Assembly: GCA_031277535.1 (NCBI GenBank)
Contig: JAITMD010000002.1
Location: 1 to 64,000 of the forward strand
Length of the DNA stretch: 64,000 bases
Direction of reading: 5' to 3'
Source: Flavobacteriaceae bacterium
GTDB lineage: Bacteria; Bacteroidota; Bacteroidia; Flavobacteriales; Flavobacteriaceae
Position 1 is the stretch's first letter. Every line of letters begins with the position of its first letter. The position numbers and the translations under genes are program-made. This document shows, piece after piece, positions 52,591-61,456 of the stretch. Below the pieces are notes generated by a model, which saw nothing but the letters and a program-made list of their open reading frames with translations, was not told the DNA's origin and made no database searches.

Positions 52591-52832
52591 GTTCTGGAAG
52601 TACTTCCATTTCATCACTCACTTGCACAAGCCTACTTAAAAAGGAGTAGTTCTTTTTTGATGCTAAATTTTCAGGTAATAGATTGTTATTCAGTACCGTA
52701 GTTTTAATACTGGTTAAATAACTTATGTGTGAGATATTTTATGGTTTGTTGTCTCTTATATGGGGTGAATAGAGTGATTGTTATAGGCATCGTGTAATCC
52801 GTTTTTAAGGGAGGTATTAGTTGTATGGAAAA
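52591..52832. other. Non-coding gap
   Basis: Nothing is recognised between the palindrome and the stop of the minus-strand gene at 52833. Confidence 0.6.
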
Positions 52833-53564
52833 CTACATCCCATTATTCACGTAAATAATGGCGCTTGGATGAAACTCTTTGTGATTAATACATACTTTTT
52901 TATGTTCGTTTTGTTTGCGGAAATACCATACCTCGGCTATCATTACGGTAAAACTATCTTCTAATGTTATTTCTGTTTCCCATTGTTGAGCAGGAATAAG
53001 ATCATGATCAGTAAAGTGAAGAGAGAAGCTTTTGGTGTTGGTTCCTCCCGTTTCTTTGAGCGAAGTGCTGATAAGTGTAAAGTCTATTTGGATCTGGGAA
53101 GAGTACTCTGGAAAACAGAAGTGATTTTTAGCAGAGAAGGAATCAATTGTTAGCACTACTTTGTGTTTGTCGATGGTTTGTATCTGTAGCGGAAGCGTAC
53201 AATATTGGGTATAAGGGCTGTGGGTGTTGAGCTCAAAACCTACTAAACCTTGCATATCAGTATTGAAAAAAGTGCGATTGCCTGCTTCAAATTCGCTGTT
53301 AAGTGCAAGAAGTTTCTTTCCTAAGGTAGTAAAGCGGAGAAACAAATTTTTATCGTGATTCTTATAAATCGTTTCACAAATAGCTAACCGAATCGTCTTA
53401 CAATTTTTTGATGCATATCCAAAGTCTTTTGCCGTCTGTTTTGTTCTCTTTGTTTGTTTTGGATTTTTTGCTTTCATCTGTAGGATACATGCACCATTTA
53501 CTACACGAGCAGATAAGGGGCCTATAAGTCCTTTAATATTTCCATTAGGATCAATTTTTGCCAT
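52833..53564 (-). CDS. DUF6266-related protein of unknown function
   Basis: The 243-aa protein starts MAKIDPNGNIKGLIGPLSAR, with the same MAxI...G.I.G..G....R plan as the island DUF6266 proteins. A basic segment (KAKNPKQTKRTKQTAKDF) precedes a helix that includes KNCKTIRLAICETIYK. The C-terminal ~150 residues are beta-rich but only distantly like the DUF6266 end (FTVMIAEVWYF). I treat it as a sister family. It stands alone 28 kb from the island, with a repeat-rich non-coding region upstream. Function unknown. Confidence 0.6.
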   Translation of the reverse strand: MAKIDPNGNIKGLIGPLSARVVNGACILQMKAKNPKQTKRTKQTAKDFGYASKNCKTIRLAICETIYKNHDKNLFLRFTTLGKKLLALNSEFEAGNRTFFNTDMQGLVGFELNTHSPYTQYCTLPLQIQTIDKHKVVLTIDSFSAKNHFCFPEYSSQIQIDFTLISTSLKETGGTNTKSFSLHFTDHDLIPAQQWETEITLEDSFTVMIAEVWYFRKQNEHKKVCINHKEFHPSAIIYVNNGM

Positions 53565-53642
53565 AATTATTTCATTTTTAGATTGATATGCTATTTTTTA
53601 ATTGGTTAATTATTGGTGTGACAAAAAAAAATCAGTTTGGAT

Positions 53643-53713
53643 TCCATTCTAACTCCATTGATTGTGTTGTTTTAATAGACTCTGTATGGATTCAGAATGG
53701 ACTTGCAATGGAC
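53643..53713. repeat. Interleaved inverted copies of TCCATT elements
   Basis: TCCATTCT (53643-53650) and CTCCATTG (53653-53660) recur inverted as AGAATGGA (53694-53701) and CAATGGAC (53706-53713), in the same order, so the two inverted pairs cross and are not nested. A further TATGGATTC lies between them. It is upstream of the minus-strand DUF6266-related gene and may be a regulator-binding cluster or a pseudoknot-capable leader. Confidence 0.5.
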
Positions 53714-54343
53714 TTACCGATAAGCAATAGGCTCTAATTCAATTTTAATACTTGAGAATTGAAAGTTTTGGTTCATCCTTGAAAGATTTTTAGGCGCTAC
53801 TATTCTAACTTTTACAAGGGGAAATTAGACAGATTATTTAACTTTTTTTGTCCAAACAGGGGTTTTATTTGAATAGTGTAAGCAATAAAAAAAAAGATTT
53901 TAAAATGAGTTTATCTATTTGTTAATTAGTGTTTTAGGTTTGTTTTTTTGCTTTGAAAACAACTTTGATTTCTATAAGAATTGGAAAAAAAAGAGGGTTG
54001 TCGTCCATATATGAGACTACAAGTGAACTGGTGACCTGTTTGGAAGGTTTGGAAAAGGGAAGAAGCTGATATAAATCTTTACTTTTGTATGGTATTTAGG
54101 TACTAATTGATAGCTTTTTAAGTGAGTTTAAATTACTGTTTGATTTAATTTTCATGCATGCATTGATGAAAGATATTCTTTTTTGTAAAAAAAGTTTAGT
54201 TTTTAATTAGTTGATTTTTAATGGTTTGAAATATTTTTTTAAAAAAAATAAAAAATGTGATGCAAGGTTTCCTAAAAAGGGGATTTATATAAATGAGTGC
54301 ACATCACAAAATAATGTTTCATAACAAGTTAAAAATTAAAATC
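53714..54343. other. Long AT-rich upstream region of the lipoprotein gene
   Basis: No gene is seen. It contains a full -7 match TACTTTTG (54080-54087) on the plus strand, with TTTG 28 bases upstream (54048), too far for a standard pair. If it is used, the lipoprotein mRNA has a leader of about 250 bases. Several runs of A and T (e.g. 54236-54256) follow. Confidence 0.5.
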
Positions 54344-54928
54344 ATGAAAAAAGCAATCAGAATAAAATCGTTTTTAGTTGTATTAGGTTTAGTAAGTGCA
54401 GGATTTGCATCATGTCATAAAAGTGATGACAATGAACAACCAAATCAAATAGTAAAAGTTGAAGATGTAAATGGAAATTACAGCGGAAAAGTAATTACTA
54501 CGCAAGGAAAAACTAAAAATGAAATAAATACAACATTTACTGCTAAAGACAAAGTAATTAATTACGTAGATCTACCAGTGAAAGAGATTGTAGGAACAGC
54601 AGTAAAAGATGCTAAAAAGGCAGAGGAGGCAATCAAGAAAATGGGTAAAATTAAATATGATTTAGATTTTACTGCTGCTTTGACAAGCACTAAAACAGCT
54701 GTTGAATTAACTTTTGCACCAAAAGCATTGGATTTAAAAATACCAGTAGACAATAAAACTATTGACGTAAAAGCAATTATCTCAGCAAAACAAAAAGGAG
54801 TTTATACACATAATAGAACAAGAAATTTGAAGTATGAGCTAAGTGTAGATAAAATCATAGTAAGCGGAACAGAAGAAGCTAAGTTTGAAGCAATCAAATA
54901 TAGTTTCCCTCTTTCTATAAAAAAATAA
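54344..54928 (+). CDS. DUF4840-like lipoprotein
   Basis: The ATG at 54344 (MKKAIRIKSFLVVLGLVSAG) is preferred over 54293 because it starts a lipoprotein signal with lipobox FASC (Cys24). The 194-aa product then reads VKVEDVNGNYSGKVITTQGK and KDKVINYVDLPVKEIVGTAV, followed by beta strands with FAPKALDLKIPVDNK, which resembles the DUF4840 lipoproteins of Bacteroidota. Function unknown. It precedes the ECF sigma/anti-sigma pair with its own terminator between, so it could be a target or sensor partner of that system (inference). Confidence 0.65.
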   Translation: MKKAIRIKSFLVVLGLVSAGFASCHKSDDNEQPNQIVKVEDVNGNYSGKVITTQGKTKNEINTTFTAKDKVINYVDLPVKEIVGTAVKDAKKAEEAIKKMGKIKYDLDFTAALTSTKTAVELTFAPKALDLKIPVDNKTIDVKAIISAKQKGVYTHNRTRNLKYELSVDKIIVSGTEEAKFEAIKYSFPLSIKK

Positions 54929-54939
54929 GATGAAAGTAC

Positions 54940-54976
54940 AAACAGGTTGTACTTCTTGGTATAACCTGTTTTTTTT
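54940..54976 (+). terminator. Terminator after the lipoprotein gene
   Basis: AAACAGGTT (54940-54948) pairs with AACCTGTTT (54963-54971), followed by T's. Confidence 0.85.
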
Positions 54977-54999
54977 AAAGACCTGATTTATTTTTTATT

Positions 55000-55584
55000 A
55001 TGTTGATACAACAACGAAATCAAAAAGACAACAAAGAGCGAGAACTTGTCGATAGACTTCGATTAAAGGAACAAGCTGCTTGGAAAGAGTTTTACGAATT
55101 CTATTCCGGTCACTTGACGTATGTTTGTATGAGATATATAAAAGAGCAAGAAGACGTGAGAGATATTATGCAAAATAGCTTTATTAAGATATTTCACTCT
55201 ATCGGATCGTTTGAATATAAAGGAGTAGGGTCTTTAAAAGCATGGATAACACGTTTGCTTATCAACGAATCCTTGAAGTTTTTGAGAGATTCTTCCAAGG
55301 TAGAATTTCCTACGTTAGAAGAAGAATTTCCGAATGTGCAAGAAGAGGAAGAACCTGTATTGGATGAAATACCAGAATCTGTAATATTAGAGCTTATTCG
55401 TTCTTTACCAGATGGTTATAGATTAGTTTTTAACCTTTATGTATTTGAAAAGAAAAGTCATAAAGAAATTGCTAAATTGTTGGCAATAGCAGAGAGTTCT
55501 TCTGCCTCTCAATTTCACAGAGCTAAAAAAATGCTCATGCAACAGATAAAAACGTATAACAAAATTAGAACAAGCGCCTTATGA
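55000..55584 (+). CDS. ECF-type RNA polymerase sigma factor
   Basis: The 194-aa protein has sigma region 2 at residues ~25-95 (AWKEFYEFYSGHLTYVCMRY, EDVRDIMQNSFIKIFHSIG, GSLKAWITRLLINESLKFLR). An acidic linker (~100-125) precedes region 4 at ~130-180 (LPDGYRLVFNLYVFEKKSHK, EIAKLLAIAESSSASQFHRA). The next gene overlaps by four bases (ATGA) and encodes its probable anti-sigma factor. Target promoters cannot be read from this window. Confidence 0.9.
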   Translation: MLIQQRNQKDNKERELVDRLRLKEQAAWKEFYEFYSGHLTYVCMRYIKEQEDVRDIMQNSFIKIFHSIGSFEYKGVGSLKAWITRLLINESLKFLRDSSKVEFPTLEEEFPNVQEEEEPVLDEIPESVILELIRSLPDGYRLVFNLYVFEKKSHKEIAKLLAIAESSSASQFHRAKKMLMQQIKTYNKIRTSAL

Positions 55585-57017
55585 ACGATAAATGGACAAA
55601 TGATCTGGAAAAAAAGATGAAGGATCATACAGAGATCGGACCAGAGGGGTTGTGGGAAGATTTAGAACAAACGCTTTTTGGGGAAGAAAAAGGGAAAATC
55701 ATTCCATTATGGTCAGATCAAGTACAAGAAACAAGAAAAGTTGAAAAAACAGTAAAAAGTATTTGGAGAAAAAGGTTGATGAATATAGCAGTTGCGGCTG
55801 TGGTATTCCTTATAGGAGGAATTGGTTTTTATGTAAATAATGGACAACAATTGTTTAAGCAAACATCTACGGGTATAGATGATCAAGTGGTGAACTCATC
55901 ACCAAAAGAAAAAGGTAGTAATTTGGTTGAAGATGCTGAAAACAGTGTTGCAATAATGCCTGCTGAAACAAAAGAAAAAGAGAAAGAAGCCCTTGTGCAA
56001 AATAAGGAAAGCAAATACTACAAAAAGGAAAGTAAGACAAATAACGGTGTTATTCAAAAAAGACAAGAACAATTATATACTGATTTATTAGCTGTAGATG
56101 CAGAATTAAATCAGTTGGTTGCCTCTAAAAGTAATAGTTCTAAAGAAGAACAGGGTTTGGTGAAAGAAACGATAAAAGATATTGTCGATTCATTTGTTGT
56201 AGAACAAGAGAAGAATACGGAAAATAAGGTTGTAGCTAATACTATTAGGGAAGTACCGCTCACCCCAGCAGAAGAAAAGAGTAGTAAACGCCCTTTTTCT
56301 TTTGGTGTTTTTTCTGGAAATACGTCTTCTAATGTCAACCAACAACAGAATGGCTATTCTTCAATGAATGGAGAAATTAGAGTAGGATCAAATGATCCAG
56401 ATGTGAGTTTCGATAATCCAAGTTGGAAAGAAATTTATGCAGCTAACTTAGATAAGGATGTAAATACAACGATTGATCACAAAAGACCTGTGCGATTTGG
56501 AGCATCTGTTTACTATCAATTGAACGACAAATGGGGTATCAGTACAGGGTTGACATATACAAGATTGTCTTCAGAGCTACAAGCAGGTAGTGATGATTAT
56601 AAAATAGTGAGCGATCGCGTACTACACTATGTGGGAATACCTATTCAAATGAATTATGAAGTTTGGAAAAAAGGGAGGTTTTCAACCTATGCCAATGGTG
56701 GATTTGCTGTAGAAAAATCAGTTGCAGGAACCTTAAAAACAAAGTATAAAATTGGAGATGTGGTAGAAGATGGAGGTAATGAAAACGTAGATGCCAAAGG
56801 AATACAGACTTCGGTTAATATGAGTTTGGGAATGGAGTATAAGTTGGGAAAAAATATAGGGGTATATTTTGAACCTGGCGTAAGATATTATTTTGACGAT
56901 GGGAGTTCTATAAATACAATTTATAAAGAAAAGCCATTTGACTTTAATATTCAATTAGGACTTCGCTATTCTATTTTTAATAACAAAAAAATTGCAAAGA
57001 AAACAGAAGATATATAG
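55581..57017 (+). CDS. Anti-sigma factor fused to an outer-membrane beta-barrel (Dma-like)
   Basis: The 478-aa protein has a cytoplasmic N-terminal part (~65 residues, with IGPEGLWEDLEQTLFGEEKG), one membrane helix at ~66-86 (LMNIAVAAVVFLIGGIGFYV) and a long Lys/Glu/Gln-rich periplasmic linker (~90-230). A C-terminal barrel-like region (~300-478) shows amphipathic strands such as RFGASVYYQLNDKWGISTGL, HYVGIPIQMNYEVW and DFNIQLGLRYSIF. This is the dual-membrane-spanning anti-sigma (Dma) architecture reported in Bacteroides, where it links outer-membrane state to an ECF sigma factor and vesiculation. The four-base overlap with the sigma gene supports the pairing. Confidence 0.8.
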   Translation: MNDKWTNDLEKKMKDHTEIGPEGLWEDLEQTLFGEEKGKIIPLWSDQVQETRKVEKTVKSIWRKRLMNIAVAAVVFLIGGIGFYVNNGQQLFKQTSTGIDDQVVNSSPKEKGSNLVEDAENSVAIMPAETKEKEKEALVQNKESKYYKKESKTNNGVIQKRQEQLYTDLLAVDAELNQLVASKSNSSKEEQGLVKETIKDIVDSFVVEQEKNTENKVVANTIREVPLTPAEEKSSKRPFSFGVFSGNTSSNVNQQQNGYSSMNGEIRVGSNDPDVSFDNPSWKEIYAANLDKDVNTTIDHKRPVRFGASVYYQLNDKWGISTGLTYTRLSSELQAGSDDYKIVSDRVLHYVGIPIQMNYEVWKKGRFSTYANGGFAVEKSVAGTLKTKYKIGDVVEDGGNENVDAKGIQTSVNMSLGMEYKLGKNIGVYFEPGVRYYFDDGSSINTIYKEKPFDFNIQLGLRYSIFNNKKIAKKTEDI

Positions 57018-57359
57018 ATAGATAAAGATCAGTAGGTAATGGAAAATTGTATGACGAGTTGTAGAACTTTCTATTATTTATTAAATCAAACTAATTCCTC
57101 TAATTCGAAACCAAAGTTTTGATTTGTATGACTTACTATAAGGGTAGGAGGTTGTATTTTGTGATGAGCCGATAGTGAAAGCTATCGGCTTTATCTATTT
57201 ATATCGTTTGGTATATTTTGACAAACATCCCCATATTAAGCACAAGTTAATTAGACATAAGCTCTCTTTGCTTTCTTCTGAAATCATGTGGTAATATGTT
57301 TTTTGACAAGTTTGGTGATATAGGTGTAATTTCCACTCGTTTGTAGGTCTATGACATGA
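57018..57359. other. Non-coding gap with one terminator
   Basis: Apart from the hairpin at 57167-57190, nothing is recognised. A short open stretch with KHPHIKHKL at about 57222 is discussed among the rejected items. Confidence 0.5.
57167..57195 (+). terminator. Terminator of the sigma/anti-sigma unit
   Basis: AGCCGATAG (57167-57175) pairs with CTATCGGCT (57182-57190) around TGAAAG, followed by TTATCT. The T run is weak. Confidence 0.7.
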
Positions 57360-57545
57360 TTTGGGATAAAACCCTTTGTATTAAAAGATTTAGTTGTAAT
57401 TCATCGTGTTTTGCAAATTGATATTATAAAATTAGTTCCAACAATTCTTTCACAGGAAGAACAATTGAGAATTAAGGAGGCAGTACAACTTTTAGATAGA
57501 CCACAGATGAAATTAAAGCTTTGTGATTTAGTTGCACTAATATAG
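57360..57545 (+). pseudogene. Possible degraded ORF remnant
   Basis: An open stretch of 61 codons without an ATG start reads like real protein (KPFVLKDLVVIHRVLQID, then SQEEQLRIKEAVQLLDRP, ending LCDLVALI) and stops at 57545. No start or upstream continuation in frame exists. It may be the tail of an inactivated gene or chance. Family not recognised. Confidence 0.3.
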
Positions 57546-57609
57546 GTAATTACGATATAAGGAAGAGCTATTGTATAAAGATATGGCATAAAAAAAGATG
57601 GTGTAATTA

Positions 57610-57810
57610 CTATCTTTTTTTTATGTTTCTATTGTATCTGAATATTCTTATTAAAGAGTATATATTAAAGACTAAAACAGCTGTATATACCAATGCTAAG
57701 TAGGGTTTGTTGAAGGTGCAAGAAATAGGGTTAAAAAGTTTGTATAGTGCCATTGCTATCACTAAACTAATAATGATTGTGAAAAAAGGTGTTTTCTTCT
57801 GAGTTTCCAT
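57610..57810 (-). CDS. Small two-TM membrane protein
   Basis: The ATG at 57810 (METQKKTPFFTIII) is preferred over the ORF extension to 57885, whose extra residues are low-complexity. The 66-aa product has two membrane segments (~10-27 and ~38-58) separated by a short loop (NPISCTFNKP) and a basic tail (RYNRNIKKR). Small proteins of this layout are frequent in flavobacteria next to housekeeping genes. Function unknown. Confidence 0.6.
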   Translation of the reverse strand: METQKKTPFFTIIISLVIAMALYKLFNPISCTFNKPYLALVYTAVLVFNIYSLIRIFRYNRNIKKR

Positions 57811-58166
57811 AAGGTGTGTTTTATTTTTTTTCGAATATATGAAAAAGATTGTTATAGAATCTTTTTTTATAAAGAGTCGATTCATCTATTTATTTAGGAT
57901 GAGGTAATAATACATTTTTTGGTGGTAATGTATGGTGTAATAAATGATTATAAACCGATGAGGTAGCCTATTTGAGAAAAATAAAAGGTGTTTTTAGTGC
58001 TATATTTTTTCATTTAAAGAAGGTTTGGCTTGTTTGTTGTATTCTTTAGTTAAACTTTGGGTAATAATTTTTTATTGTACCTCATTGGAAAATAGAATTA
58101 TACAAATTATACTACTATTTTGTTCAAATTCCGTACTTCAATGCTGTTAAATGAGGAAATATAAAT
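57811..58166. other. Non-coding region before argS
   Basis: Divergent upstream region of the small membrane gene and argS. AT-rich; only the argS promoter box at 58167 is recognised. Confidence 0.5.
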
Positions 58167-58174
58167 TATCTTTG
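58167..58174 (+). promoter_or_regulatory. -7 box of argS
   Basis: TATCTTTG, in the context TTATCTTTGCC very typical of flavobacterial promoters, 20 bases before the ATG at 58195. The -33 region (near 58145) is weak. Confidence 0.65.
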
Positions 58175-58194
58175 CCCCTTAAAATATTTCAAAA

Positions 58195-59973
58195 ATGACA
58201 TTAATTCAGATTTTAACTCCGCAGATAGAAAGTGCATTGCAGCAGGTATATGGTGTTGCAGTAGATAAGGTGGAATATCAAGCGACGAGAAAAGAGTTTG
58301 AGGGTGATATTACTGTAGTTATTTTCCCGTTTTTAAAACAAATTAAAGGCAACCCTGTAGAGATAGGAACAAAAGTAGGGGAGTATTTGGTTGAGAGTAC
58401 AACTGTAATAGAACGGTTTAATGTTGTTAAAGGTTTTTTGAATTTAGTAGTTTCAGATACTTACTATTTAGATTTCTTTGCGTCTATTCGCAATGAAGAG
58501 CACTATGGTTTTGTAACACCAAAAGAAGGAGATAAAGCTATTTTGGTAGAATATTCTTCACCAAATACGAATAAACCACTTCACTTAGGACACGTTAGAA
58601 ATAATTTGTTGGGGTATGCTGTAGCTGAAATCTTAAAGGCATCTGGAAAGAAAGTATATAAAACACAAATTATCAACGATAGAGGTATCCATATTTGTAA
58701 GTCGATGTTGGCTTGGCAAAAGTATGGTAATGGAGAGACTCCTGAGTCTACTGGATTAAAAGGAGATAAATTGGTAGGAAACTACTATGTGAAATTTGAC
58801 ATTGAGTACAAAAGCCAAATCAAGGAATTGATGGAAGGTGGAATGTCAGAGGATGAAGCTAAAAAAGAAGCTCCAATCATTAAAGAAGCAAAACAAATGC
58901 TTGTGGATTGGGAAGCAAATAAACCAGAAGTAATTGAGTTGTGGAACATGATGAACCAATGGGTTTATGATGGATTTGCAGTTTCATATAAAAACTTAGG
59001 GGTTGACTTTGACAAAGTGTATTATGAAAGTAATACTTATTTGTTGGGGAAAGATGTTGTAGAACAAGGATTAGAACAAGGGGTATTCTTTAAAAAAGAA
59101 GATAACTCTGTTTGGATAGATTTGACAGAAGAAGGATTAGACGAGAAGTTAGTGTTGCGTGGTGATGGTACATCTGTTTATATGACACAAGATATCGGAA
59201 CAGCTATCCAACGTGTAAAAGACTTTGGCGATGTAGGAGGTATGGTATATACAGTAGGTAATGAACAAGATTACCACTTTAAAGTACTATTTTTAATATT
59301 GAAACGTTTAGGTTTTGACTGGGCAGAGAGTTTACACCATTTATCTTACGGTATGGTAGAGTTGCCATCTGGTAGAATGAAGAGTAGAGAGGGAACTGTA
59401 GTAGATGCAGATGAACTAATGCAAGAGATGACTGCAACAGCTAAGAGTATATCTGAAGAATTAGGTAAATTGGAAGGATACTCTGATGAGGAAAAGGCAG
59501 CATTATACAAAACAATAGGATTAGGTGCTTTGAAGTATTATATGCTTAAAGTAGATCCACGTAAAGGAATGATGTTTAACCCTGAAGAGTCTGTTGATTT
59601 TACAGGGAATACAGGGCCATTTATTCAATATGCTTATGCTCGTATTCAGTCGATTTTGCGCAAGGCAGATTTCGATTACAGTGCAGCGATAACGGGTATT
59701 GTTTTGGATCCAAAAGAGAAGGAACTATTAAAGTTAGTAGAAGAGTTTCCTGTAGTTATTCAGGATGCAGCTCGTACGCATAGTCCCGCTTTGGTGGCAA
59801 ACTATGTGTATGATTTAGTACGTGAGTACAATTCTTTCTACCAGTCTGTTATAATTTTGGGAGAAGAGAACATGACGTTAAAAGCGTTTAGAGTTCAATT
59901 ATCTCAAAAGGTTGGTTTAGTGATCAAGGATGCATTTGCTCTTTTGGGTATTGCAGTTCCTCAGCGTATGTAA
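58195..59973 (+). CDS. argS: Arginyl-tRNA synthetase
   Basis: The 592-aa protein is a full-length ArgRS. The N-terminal additional domain covers residues 1-110 (FEGDITVVIFPFLKQ). The class I HIGH motif appears as SSPNTNKPLHLGHVRNN near 122-138, followed by INDRGIHICKSMLAW. A KMSKS-equivalent loop is seen in GRMKSREGTVVDADEL, and the anticodon-binding DALR domain ends in AFALLGIAVPQRM. It charges tRNA-Arg in the cytosol. It is followed by SGNH and MBOAT genes in the same direction after 12 bases, so it may head a longer transcript. Confidence 0.97.
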   Translation: MTLIQILTPQIESALQQVYGVAVDKVEYQATRKEFEGDITVVIFPFLKQIKGNPVEIGTKVGEYLVESTTVIERFNVVKGFLNLVVSDTYYLDFFASIRNEEHYGFVTPKEGDKAILVEYSSPNTNKPLHLGHVRNNLLGYAVAEILKASGKKVYKTQIINDRGIHICKSMLAWQKYGNGETPESTGLKGDKLVGNYYVKFDIEYKSQIKELMEGGMSEDEAKKEAPIIKEAKQMLVDWEANKPEVIELWNMMNQWVYDGFAVSYKNLGVDFDKVYYESNTYLLGKDVVEQGLEQGVFFKKEDNSVWIDLTEEGLDEKLVLRGDGTSVYMTQDIGTAIQRVKDFGDVGGMVYTVGNEQDYHFKVLFLILKRLGFDWAESLHHLSYGMVELPSGRMKSREGTVVDADELMQEMTATAKSISEELGKLEGYSDEEKAALYKTIGLGALKYYMLKVDPRKGMMFNPEESVDFTGNTGPFIQYAYARIQSILRKADFDYSAAITGIVLDPKEKELLKLVEEFPVVIQDAARTHSPALVANYVYDLVREYNSFYQSVIILGEENMTLKAFRVQLSQKVGLVIKDAFALLGIAVPQRM

Positions 59974-59985
59974 TTTTTGTAATCA

Positions 59986-61419
59986 GTGAAAATAGTAAAA
60001 TCATACATATTTCAGTCATTTGCCATTATAGTAATGGCAAGTGGCTTTTTTTTGTTTTTTAAAGGAAATCTACCAGATAAGATTTTTCCTGAAAACAAAG
60101 CAATGACGGAGAATGTGGTTATTGATAGCTTGTTGTTGGAAGCCTTTGAAATGGAGAAACAAGAAGTAGCCGCTGGTAAGGTAGAAGTAAAAGATACTAA
60201 GCCTGCTGTGGTAAACTCGTCTGGGGTGACCATTGTAGACGAAAATGTAATTGTTGTACCAGAAGATAAGGTGCTGTCAACAGAAGCAGCAGATGCTTTT
60301 GAAGGAATGGTATACTTAGAATCATTCTTTGCCCGTTTGTACGAGTATGAACAACAACACAACGGTCGTGTACGTATTGCGTATTACGGAGACTCAATGA
60401 CTGATGGAGATATGATTGTACAAGATTTGCGTAAAAACTATCAGACAAAATATGGTGGTAGTGGAGTTGGTTATGTGCCAATTAATTCGGAGTCTTCACA
60501 ATCTCGTGGTTCAGTAGTACATCGTTATTCTAAAAACTGGAAAAACCAATCGTATGTAAATGTGAAACGTCCAAGTAAACCTTTTGGTGTAAGTGGACAG
60601 GTTGCTTTTGTAAAAGATACGGTTAGCAATACATGGGTAAGCTATCAGGCAGGTCAGGTAAAAGGAATGACTACTTTGCATACACCAACTTTGTATTACG
60701 GACGATCAAGTAATGGTAAGGCAAGAGTGAGTATTTTAACAGATAAGGATACACTAAGTAAACACTTGGACGCTTCGGCTGAATTGAATAAATTGAAGTT
60801 GACAGATAAAAATGTACGCTCTGTTAAGATTACGTTTAAGCAAGCGGACTCTATTCCATTTTATGGCGTTGATTTTAGTTCTGCAGAAGGACTTCAAGTG
60901 GATAACTTTTCAAGTAGAGGAAATTCGGGTATGCCTTTATCGCTATTTAAAATTAGCTTGATGCAGAAATACCAAAAGAATTTAGATTATAGTTTGATTG
61001 TTTTACATTTTGGAACAAATGTATTGAACTACGGCTCGTTGAACTATTCGTGGTACACGAGTAAAATGGGAGCAGTAGTGAGTCATTTAAAACAATGTTT
61101 TCCAAATGCGAGTATTTTGATTATCTCTACAGCTGATAAGGCTTCTAAAGTAGAGATGAAAATGCAAACAGATGCAGCAGTAGTTCCATTGATGAAAGCA
61201 CAACGCTTATATGCACAAGAAAGTCATGCAGGATTCTTTGATTTGTATAGCGCAATGGGAGGAAAAGGATCTATGGTAAAATGGGTAGAAGAATCTCCTG
61301 TAAAGGCAAATAAAGATTATACGCATTTTAACTTTAAAGGTGCATCAGAAGTGTCAAACCTTATTTTTAAACGCTTAGAGTCAGCGTATGGTGATTATAA
61401 AGCGAAAAGAGGACAATAA
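59986..61419 (+). CDS. Membrane-anchored SGNH/GDSL hydrolase-like protein
   Basis: The start is a GTG at 59986, 12 bases after argS. The 477-aa product has an N-terminal membrane anchor (SYIFQSFAIIVMASGFFLFF), a ~70-residue linker, and an SGNH domain split over the rest: block I GDSMTDGD near residue 137, block III HFGTN near 344 and a block V-like DYTHFN near 446. The intervening ~180 residues form a beta-rich insert (carbohydrate-binding-like). AlgJ/AlgX/PatB-type SGNH proteins use an acyl donor passed by an MBOAT partner to O-acetylate glycans; an MBOAT gene lies 1.5 kb downstream. It is paired with a second SGNH protein. Confidence 0.8.
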   Translation: MKIVKSYIFQSFAIIVMASGFFLFFKGNLPDKIFPENKAMTENVVIDSLLLEAFEMEKQEVAAGKVEVKDTKPAVVNSSGVTIVDENVIVVPEDKVLSTEAADAFEGMVYLESFFARLYEYEQQHNGRVRIAYYGDSMTDGDMIVQDLRKNYQTKYGGSGVGYVPINSESSQSRGSVVHRYSKNWKNQSYVNVKRPSKPFGVSGQVAFVKDTVSNTWVSYQAGQVKGMTTLHTPTLYYGRSSNGKARVSILTDKDTLSKHLDASAELNKLKLTDKNVRSVKITFKQADSIPFYGVDFSSAEGLQVDNFSSRGNSGMPLSLFKISLMQKYQKNLDYSLIVLHFGTNVLNYGSLNYSWYTSKMGAVVSHLKQCFPNASILIISTADKASKVEMKMQTDAAVVPLMKAQRLYAQESHAGFFDLYSAMGGKGSMVKWVEESPVKANKDYTHFNFKGASEVSNLIFKRLESAYGDYKAKRGQ

Positions 61420-61456
61420 ATTAATGTAGTAACGAAAAGAAAGAGTTTATTTTCAA

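Noticed and set aside
57222..57300. Reading with KHPHIKHKL that recalls the start of uracil phosphoribosyltransferase
   Set aside because: Only about nine residues fit, flavobacterial Upp proteins start differently, and no later Upp motif (PRPP loop) follows; likely chance.
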